Shown here: in pieces, positions 59,201 through 64,000 of the stretch | How the letters are laid out: every line of letters begins with the position of its first letter | Numbering within the stretch: the stretch's first letter is position 1 | Origin: Pseudaeromonas sharmana | GTDB taxonomy: Bacteria > Pseudomonadota > Gammaproteobacteria > Enterobacterales > Aeromonadaceae | Direction: 5' to 3' | DNA length: 64,000 nt | NCBI RefSeq assembly: GCF_042649925.1 | Contig: NZ_JBHSAF010000014.1 | Span: 1-64,000 of the forward strand | Program-made: the position numbers and the translations under genes | Notes under the pieces: generated by a model | Databases searched by the model: none | Seen by the model: only the letters and a program-made list of their open reading frames with translations | Told to the model about the DNA's origin: nothing

Positions 59201-60220
59201 ATGAAAAAAACTCTTCTCGCACTGGCCGTTCCGGCTCTGCTGGCTGCTTCAGCAGCTAATGCTGCTACCGTTTACGAAAAAGATGGTCAGAAGTTTGATG
59301 TTTATGGCCGTGCTCAAGTAAACGTCTACAACGACACCGCTTCCGGTTCTGACAGCAATACCCTGGAAGGTTACGGCCGTTTCGGTATCCGTGGCTCAAC
59401 TGTGATCAACGACAAGGTTTCCGGTTTCGGTCGTGGCGAATGGCAAATCGACTCCGAAAACTCTGACTACGGTGATTCCAAGGAGTCTCTGAAGACTCGT
59501 CACTTCTATGCCGGTTTCGATGGTGGTGAAGTGGGTAAGGTGACCTTTGGTCAGACCGATACCGCTTACTATGACGCTATCGGTGTTACCGATATCTTCA
59601 ACGAGTGGGGTTCTTCTGCCAACGCCTACAAGGGCCGTCAGGAAGGCCAAATCATTTATAACAACACCTTTGGTGGTTTCCGCGTCGGTACCTCGTACCA
59701 GTTCAGCGATGACAGTGCTGAACTGTCTCTGGGCCAAGATAGCGGTGGTAACACCATCAGCGTACCGGATCTGGATTATGGTTATGCCGCCAATGTTGGC
59801 TACACCTTCCCGATCAACGTTGGTGTGAATGCCGGTTTTGCCAAGGATGAGTATGCTCAAGCTGGTCAGACTGCCAGCAAGACCGACTGGGCACTGTCTA
59901 CTTCCTATGGCGTTTACGGTGAAGCTGGTTTCTATGCCGCAGCACTGTACAACGAGAGCAAGGTTGAAGGCCAAGGTTTTGATGTAACTGCCAAGGGTTA
60001 CGAACTGGCTGCCATGTATATCCTGGAGAACGACTGGGGCTTCCTGGCCGGTTACAACTTCTCCGAAAACAAGGATAGCGGCGAAGATCTGTCTGACAAC
60101 TACCTGCTGGGTGCTCAGTACACCTTCACCAGCAACTTCTACACCTACGCCGAGTACAAGTTCGATCAAATCGACGGTGCCGACGATCAGTGGACTCTGG
60201 CGCTGCAATACAACTACTAA
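59201..60220 (+). CDS. outer-membrane porin (OmpC/OmpU-like)
   Basis: A 339-residue trimeric-type general porin. The signal peptide is MKKTLLALAVPALLAASAANA (21 residues). The mature protein begins ATVYEKDGQKFDVYGRAQVNVY; the L3-like loop region FGQTDTAYYDAIGVTDIFNEWG and the final aromatic residue (LALQYNY) are typical. Codon use is strongly biased (GGT, GAC, AAC), indicating high expression. Start is uncertain: ATG 59201 is chosen for its standard signal peptide, but ATG 59195 and GTG 59174 are in frame, and the latter has AAGGA 5 bases upstream. A strong terminator follows. Confidence 0.92.
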   Translation: MKKTLLALAVPALLAASAANAATVYEKDGQKFDVYGRAQVNVYNDTASGSDSNTLEGYGRFGIRGSTVINDKVSGFGRGEWQIDSENSDYGDSKESLKTRHFYAGFDGGEVGKVTFGQTDTAYYDAIGVTDIFNEWGSSANAYKGRQEGQIIYNNTFGGFRVGTSYQFSDDSAELSLGQDSGGNTISVPDLDYGYAANVGYTFPINVGVNAGFAKDEYAQAGQTASKTDWALSTSYGVYGEAGFYAAALYNESKVEGQGFDVTAKGYELAAMYILENDWGFLAGYNFSENKDSGEDLSDNYLLGAQYTFTSNFYTYAEYKFDQIDGADDQWTLALQYNY

Positions 60221-60249
60221 GTTGTTTGCTGACGCATGTCAGTCAGATA

Positions 60250-60278
60250 AAAAGGCAGTCATTCGACTGCCTTTTTTC
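60250..60278 (+). terminator. porin terminator
   Basis: A 10-base stem (AAAGGCAGTC / GACTGCCTTT) with an ATTC loop and six T residues, 30 bases after the porin stop. Confidence 0.95.
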
Positions 60279-60344
60279 ATGCCGGATTTTTATGCAATTG
60301 ATGCTGAAAATACGTTTTCGTCACGCGCTTTGCTGCTGTCGAGG

Positions 60345-60372
60345 TTGCAAAGGAAAACGGGGTTGTTAAGCT
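60345..60372 (+). promoter_or_regulatory. possible promoter for the apt leader RNA
   Basis: TTGCAA (60345-60350) lies 16 bases before TAAGCT (60367-60372), which has an extended -10 TG upstream (TGTTAAGCT). The predicted start is around 60380. A tentative call. Confidence 0.4.
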
Positions 60373-60392
60373 AAGGCGGCACAAGAGAACCC

Positions 60393-60436
60393 AAGCCCGA
60401 TCTGCTGACCAGAAGATGGGCTTTCTTTTTTTTTTA
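60393..60436 (+). terminator. intrinsic terminator in the apt leader
   Basis: AAGCCC (60393-60398) pairs with GGGCTT (60418-60423), extended inward by ATCT/AGAT, and is followed by C and ten T residues. The T run ends 13 bases before the apt start codon, too close for a promoter in between. It therefore acts on transcripts that lead into apt. Confidence 0.85.
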
Positions 60437-60448
60437 TCGGTAATCAAC

Positions 60449-60994
60449 ATGAACCCTCAAACCCTCACCTTTATTGAATCCTGCATCAAGACGATTCCAG
60501 ACTACCCCAAGCCGGGCATCCTGTTCCGCGATATCACCAGTCTGGTAGAGCATCCTCAGGCATTCAAGACCACTATCGATCTGCTGGTTGAGCACTATCG
60601 CCAGGTGCCGCTGGACAAGGTGGTGGGCACTGAGGCGCGCGGCTTCATCTTTGGCGCTCCGGTGGCGGCGGCACTGGGTTTGGGGTTTGTTCCGGTGCGT
60701 AAACCTGGCAAATTGCCGCGCTCGGTATTTGAAGAGAGCTATGAGCTGGAATACGGTCTGGATCGTCTGCAGATTCATGACGATGCCATTCAGCCAGGTG
60801 AGCGGGTGCTGATCGTGGATGATCTGCTGGCTACCGGAGGCACGGTTGATGCGGCCATCAAGCTGATTCGCCGCTGTGGAGGTCTGGTTGATCAAGCGGC
60901 GTTTGTCATTTCGCTGCCGGATCTGGGCGGTGAGGAAAAATTGCGTGCCGCGGGTGTCGAGCCACTGAGCCTGGTGCAATTCGGCGGCCATTAA
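60449..60994 (+). CDS. apt: adenine phosphoribosyltransferase
   Basis: A 181-residue purine salvage enzyme that converts adenine and PRPP to AMP. The PRPP-binding motif is VLIVDDLLATGGTVDAAI; the N-terminal IKTIPDYPKPGILFRDITSLV and GTEARGFIFGAPVAAALG are diagnostic. The start at 60449 is fixed by family alignment (E. coli Apt 183) although no Shine-Dalgarno sequence precedes it; the upstream ATG at 60416 lies inside the terminator. The order apt-dnaX-ybaB-recR is conserved in gammaproteobacteria. Confidence 0.96.
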   Translation: MNPQTLTFIESCIKTIPDYPKPGILFRDITSLVEHPQAFKTTIDLLVEHYRQVPLDKVVGTEARGFIFGAPVAAALGLGFVPVRKPGKLPRSVFEESYELEYGLDRLQIHDDAIQPGERVLIVDDLLATGGTVDAAIKLIRRCGGLVDQAAFVISLPDLGGEEKLRAAGVEPLSLVQFGGH

Positions 60995-61025
60995 TTCAGG
61001 TGTCAACCCGCGATACGGAGCAGGG

Positions 61026-63377
61026 ATGGGATATCAGGTACTGGCCAGAAAATGGCGTCCGCGAAACTTTCATGAGGTCGTCGGTCAGCAGCATGTGCTG
61101 ACCGCCTTGATCAATGCGCTGGATCAGGGGCGTTTACATCATGCCTATCTGTTCAGTGGCACCCGCGGTGTGGGCAAAACCACGATTGCGCGCATTCTAG
61201 CCAAGTGTCTCAACTGCGAGCAGGGGGTCAGCAGCACGCCCTGTGGTGTGTGTGACAGCTGTCGCGAAATTGATCAGGGCAACTTTGTCGATTTGCTGGA
61301 GATCGATGCTGCGTCGCGCACCAAGGTCGAAGACACCCGTGAACTGCTGGACAATGTGCAGTACCGGCCAGCACGCGGGCGCTACAAGGTTTACCTGATC
61401 GACGAAGTGCATATGCTGTCGCGGCACAGCTTCAATGCGCTGCTCAAAACACTCGAAGAGCCGCCACCCTATGTCAAATTCCTGCTGGCAACCACGGATC
61501 CGCAGAAGCTACCGATCACGATTCTCTCCCGTTGCCTGCAGTTCCATCTCAAGGCGCTCAATCGCGAACAGATTAGCGGGCAGTTGCAGACCATTCTCGA
61601 TGCCGAGGGGCAGCCGTACGAGTTGCCTGCGCTGGGCGCACTGGCCAAGGCCGCTGATGGCAGCATGCGCGACGCACTGAGCCTGACTGATCAGGCGCTG
61701 GCCCATGGCAACGGCCATGTGCGCCTGGAGCTGGTATTGGCCATGCTGGGGACGCTCGACCATCGCCACCTGCACCAGTTACTCAATTTGCTGGCCAGGC
61801 AGGATGGCGCCGCCTTGATGGCAAAGGTCGCAGAGCTGGCACAATTGGGCCCGGATTTCGATCTTGTGCATCTGGAGCTTGCTGCCTTGCTGCACCGCAT
61901 GGCATTGGCCCAATTATTGGGCGCCGCACCGGATCCTGAAGCGCTGGATGCCGAGCAGGTGTTGCAGTTGGCTAAAGTGTTCGCCGCGGACGAGATCCAG
62001 CTCTGTTATCAGATGGCATTACAGGGGCGTAAAGAACTGCCACTGGCGCCAGATGGCCGCAGTGCGCTGGAGATGACGCTATTGCGCATGCTGGCGTTTT
62101 CTCCTCGCGCCAGTGTCGCCAAGCCGCTGCTGACACCTGTGCCTGCGAGCCATGGCGAGGGTCTGTCTGTACCGCCGGCAGTCCCCACCGCTATTCCAGG
62201 CCGGATTGATGCGGTGGTACCTGATACCACGCCAGACTTGGCTCTCAAGACTCCGCTTGCCACGCTGTCGGCGCAGGTCGATGAAGAGGATGAGCAAGCA
62301 GTTGCACAAATGAAGCAGCGATTGCAACAAGAGCAGGAGGACTTGCTGGCCCAAGCGCATATGTTGCGGCAACCATCGCCCTCAGTGCCCTCAGTGCCCT
62401 CAGTGCCCTCAGTGCCCTCAGCCCCGTCAACCGTATCGAGTGACGAGACGGTGCCAGCGCATACTCAGATCAACGAGCAGTCTGTCACCCAGGGTGGGCT
62501 GGGCAATTTGCTGGCGGCTCGCAATCGGCTGCGCAGCCAGGTTGTCAGTGGCGAGCCTGAATCGCGCCAGCCTGGCGTCGCAGCGCCCAAAACCACCCCG
62601 GAGACGCGGCCGACAACCCCGGCGATGGCTGCGCCACGGCGAGAACCGCCGTCAGGCGTCAACCCTGCTAGTGCTGCTCTCATGGCCAACGAGCCTGCGC
62701 AGTACCTGCCGCGCGACCACCAGCGCTCGGTCGAAGAGACGCCACCATGGGAACTGCCGCCGCTGACGAGTTATCAGGACGACATGCCGTTACCCTCCGG
62801 CAAGGAGCCTAACTCCGGCGATGACGCAATGGCTCCGCTGGTTGCAAACCGCGCCGCTCAGATAACGCCTGCGGGTACCGGTTCGGTTGCCGCACCGCTA
62901 TCGTCCTCTCTGCCCTCGACAAGCAACAATAATGCGCCCAGTGAGGCAACAACGGACAGGCGCTGGCAATCCAACGATTTACTGTCCGGTTGTGGCGATG
63001 CCTGGGCCGAGCTGATTGCTGCCAGTGGTCTTGGCGGCCGGTTGCGGCAATTGGCGTTGCAATCGAGTCGTCGCATCGAGGCGGATCGCTGGGTGCTCAC
63101 GTTGCCAGAGGAGCATCGTCACCTGGTTTCCGATAAGGCGATCGCCGTGATGGCCAACACCCTGGCCGCGCACCTTGGTCAGCCGGTTGTTCTGGATATT
63201 CAGTTGGGCACGCCGGAGGCTAAGCCGCCAATCGTCATCGAGCATGAACGTTATCAGGCGATTCTGAACGAGGCCAAATTGGCGTTGGAGCAGGATCCGC
63301 ATATTCAATTTTTGATTGAGCGCTTTGGTGCTCAGCTGGATGCTGATAGTATCCAGCCACTGAAAACAGCCAATTGA
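61026..63377 (+). CDS. dnaX: DNA polymerase III subunit tau/gamma
   Basis: A 783-residue clamp-loader ATPase. The AAA+ domain at about residues 1-240 has Walker A GTRGVGKTT, a four-cysteine zinc module (CLNCEQGVSSTPCGVCDSC), Walker B LIDEVHML and sensor 1 LATTDPQKLPITILSRC. Domain III extends to about 360. A long, Pro/Thr/Ser/Ala-rich linker (about 360-640) includes a tandem PSV repeat, and the C-terminal part (NDLLSGCGDAWAELIAASGLGGRLRQLAL) is the tau-specific polymerase-binding domain. No A6G slippery heptamer is seen, so the E. coli-type frameshift to gamma is not evident. It is followed by ybaB and recR. Confidence 0.96.
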   Translation: MGYQVLARKWRPRNFHEVVGQQHVLTALINALDQGRLHHAYLFSGTRGVGKTTIARILAKCLNCEQGVSSTPCGVCDSCREIDQGNFVDLLEIDAASRTKVEDTRELLDNVQYRPARGRYKVYLIDEVHMLSRHSFNALLKTLEEPPPYVKFLLATTDPQKLPITILSRCLQFHLKALNREQISGQLQTILDAEGQPYELPALGALAKAADGSMRDALSLTDQALAHGNGHVRLELVLAMLGTLDHRHLHQLLNLLARQDGAALMAKVAELAQLGPDFDLVHLELAALLHRMALAQLLGAAPDPEALDAEQVLQLAKVFAADEIQLCYQMALQGRKELPLAPDGRSALEMTLLRMLAFSPRASVAKPLLTPVPASHGEGLSVPPAVPTAIPGRIDAVVPDTTPDLALKTPLATLSAQVDEEDEQAVAQMKQRLQQEQEDLLAQAHMLRQPSPSVPSVPSVPSVPSAPSTVSSDETVPAHTQINEQSVTQGGLGNLLAARNRLRSQVVSGEPESRQPGVAAPKTTPETRPTTPAMAAPRREPPSGVNPASAALMANEPAQYLPRDHQRSVEETPPWELPPLTSYQDDMPLPSGKEPNSGDDAMAPLVANRAAQITPAGTGSVAAPLSSSLPSTSNNNAPSEATTDRRWQSNDLLSGCGDAWAELIAASGLGGRLRQLALQSSRRIEADRWVLTLPEEHRHLVSDKAIAVMANTLAAHLGQPVVLDIQLGTPEAKPPIVIEHERYQAILNEAKLALEQDPHIQFLIERFGAQLDADSIQPLKTAN
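62379..62423 (+). repeat. 9-base tandem repeat within dnaX
   Basis: Four perfect copies of CCCTCAGTG (62379-62414) and a degenerate fifth encode Pro-Ser-Val repeats in the disordered linker of tau. The number of copies keeps the frame whatever it is. Confidence 0.9.
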
Positions 63378-63399
63378 TAACCCTACAGAGAGATAAGCG

Positions 63400-63729
63400 A
63401 TGTTTGGTAAAGGTGGACTCGGTAATCTGATGAAGCAGGCTCAGGCCATGCAGGATCGTATGCAGAAGATGCAAGAAGAGCTGGCCAATATGGAAGTCGT
63501 TGGCGAATCCGGTGCTGGTCTGGTCAAGGTGACGATGACGGGCAGCCACAGCGTGCGTCGTGTCGCCATCGATCCGAGCCTGATGGAAGATGATCAGGAA
63601 ATGCTGGAAGATCTGATCGCAGCGGCCTTTAACGACGCCGTGCGCCGTATCGAAGAGCAGAACAAGACCAAGATGGGCGAGCTGACCGGTGGCATGCAAC
63701 TGCCTCCCGGATTCAAGATGCCGTTCTGA
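63400..63729 (+). CDS. ybaB: YbaB/EbfC nucleoid-associated protein
   Basis: A 109-residue homodimeric DNA-binding protein. The hallmark start is GGLGNLMKQAQAMQDRMQKMQEELANMEVVGESGAGLVKVTMTGSHSVRRVAIDPSLM, with MQLPPGFKMPF at the end. It lies between dnaX and recR as in E. coli and is thought to bind DNA non-specifically and to shape gene expression. GAGAG lies about 7 bases upstream of the ATG. Confidence 0.96.
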   Translation: MFGKGGLGNLMKQAQAMQDRMQKMQEELANMEVVGESGAGLVKVTMTGSHSVRRVAIDPSLMEDDQEMLEDLIAAAFNDAVRRIEEQNKTKMGELTGGMQLPPGFKMPF

Positions 63730-63741
63730 GTGTAAAAACGG

Positions 63742-63762
63742 GCGGGGGAAACCCCGCTTGTT
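63742..63762 (+). terminator. weak hairpin between ybaB and recR
   Basis: GCGGGG / CCCCGC with a GAAA loop is followed by TTGTTGT. The tail is poor in T, so it may only partly reduce transcription into recR. Confidence 0.45.
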
Positions 63763-63776
63763 GTATCGGAGAGCCG

Positions 63777-64000
63777 ATGAAGTACAGTCCCTTACTCGAT
63801 GAATTGATCCGCGAGCTGCAGGTCTTGCCGGGTGTTGGCCCCAAGTCGGCACAACGGATGGCGTTTCAGCTGCTGGAGCGGGAACGGCCGCGCGGCCAGC
63901 GTTTGGCGCGAGTACTGGAGCGGGCGCTGACCGAAATCGGCCACTGCCAACAGTGCCGTACTTTCACTGAAAATGAACTGTGCGAGATCTGCGCTAACCC
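63777..64000 (+). CDS. recR: recombination mediator RecR, N-terminal part (cut by the window end)
   Basis: The first 74 residues of RecR are present. MKYSPLLDELIRELQVLPGVGPKSAQRMAFQLLER contains the helix-hairpin-helix DNA-binding motif (LPGVGPKSAQRMA), and the C4 zinc finger begins with CQQCRTFTENELCEICANP. The gene runs beyond the window. RecR works with RecO and RecF to load RecA at gaps. GGAGAGCCG lies upstream of the start. Confidence 0.96.
   Translation, partial: MKYSPLLDELIRELQVLPGVGPKSAQRMAFQLLERERPRGQRLARVLERALTEIGHCQQCRTFTENELCEICAN

Noticed and set aside
59396..60208. A 270-codon minus-strand ORF opposite the porin gene
   Set aside because: Result of the porin's strong codon bias; no ribosome site or domain.
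62379..62423. Possible CRISPR-like direct repeats
   Set aside because: The repeats are 9 bases, contiguous, without spacers, and in frame within dnaX.

Overview
The window reads as a stretch of chromosome from a gammaproteobacterium with no sign of mobile DNA. The combination of MukBEF behind cmoM, FadI/FadJ, a rhombosortase, TusE, LapAB next to pyrF, and an OmpC/OmpU-like porin points to the order Aeromonadales (Aeromonas, Oceanimonas or a relative). This placement is inferred from gene content and protein resemblance, not from a tree. tRNA genes encode their CCA ends and intrinsic terminators are common and clean.

Layout. 1-115: the 3' end of a 5S rRNA and the terminator of its rRNA operon. 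130-6300: mostly single genes, namely a small orphan ORF, ppnP, an orphan TAXI periplasmic binding protein, a MalY/PatB-type aminotransferase, a sugar-efflux MFS transporter, a LysR regulator and yciK. 6450-14530: sohB, topA, a tRNA-Gly/tRNA-Cys pair, ybfA, tusE, yccS, tRNA-Ser and an RluA-family pseudouridine synthase. 14530-19060: an amino-acid ABC transporter, aapJQMP, behind a convincing sigma-54 promoter with an NtrC-like site. 19060-25000: ribA, then cmk-rpsA-ihfB-lapA-lapB-pyrF, and the convergent rrtA. 25550-28140: hns and, divergently, a lysine riboswitch controlling an NhaC-type lysine transporter (LysW). 28200-31520: tdk, an EAL-HDOD signalling protein and fadL. 31680-37940: a compact leftward operon, moxR-DUF58-DUF4381-VWA(BatA)-VWA/TPR(BatB/C fusion)-batD. 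38100-43850: fadI-fadJ, ybcJ, dusC and an EamA exporter. 43950-46780: pfkA, tpiA and elyC. 46860-54160: cmoM-mukF-mukE-mukB, all overlapping. 54660-58900: an NhaD-type antiporter, a DUF2057 protein and dinG. 59200-64000: a porin, apt, dnaX, ybaB and the start of recR, cut by the window edge.

How the parts work together. Several blocks are classic co-transcribed machines: chromosome condensin (mukFEB), LPS homeostasis (lapAB), anaerobic-type beta-oxidation (fadIJ, with fadL for import and a possible FadR site), glycolysis (pfkA, tpiA), and replication/recombination (dnaX-ybaB-recR). The most informative content that is not protein-coding is regulatory RNA and promoter architecture: the lysine riboswitch with its own consensus promoter and an apparent ribosome-site sequestering hairpin, the sigma-54/NtrC control of aapJQMP, and terminator-like hairpins placed directly in front of apt, pfkA and topA. 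A roughly 390-base gap between mukB and the NhaD gene (54213-54605) has no gene I can assign.

I found no CRISPR array, insertion sequence, prophage or defence island. No wholly new protein system is evident; the candidates for undescribed biology are the leader RNAs, the unexplained gap and the orphan TAXI protein.
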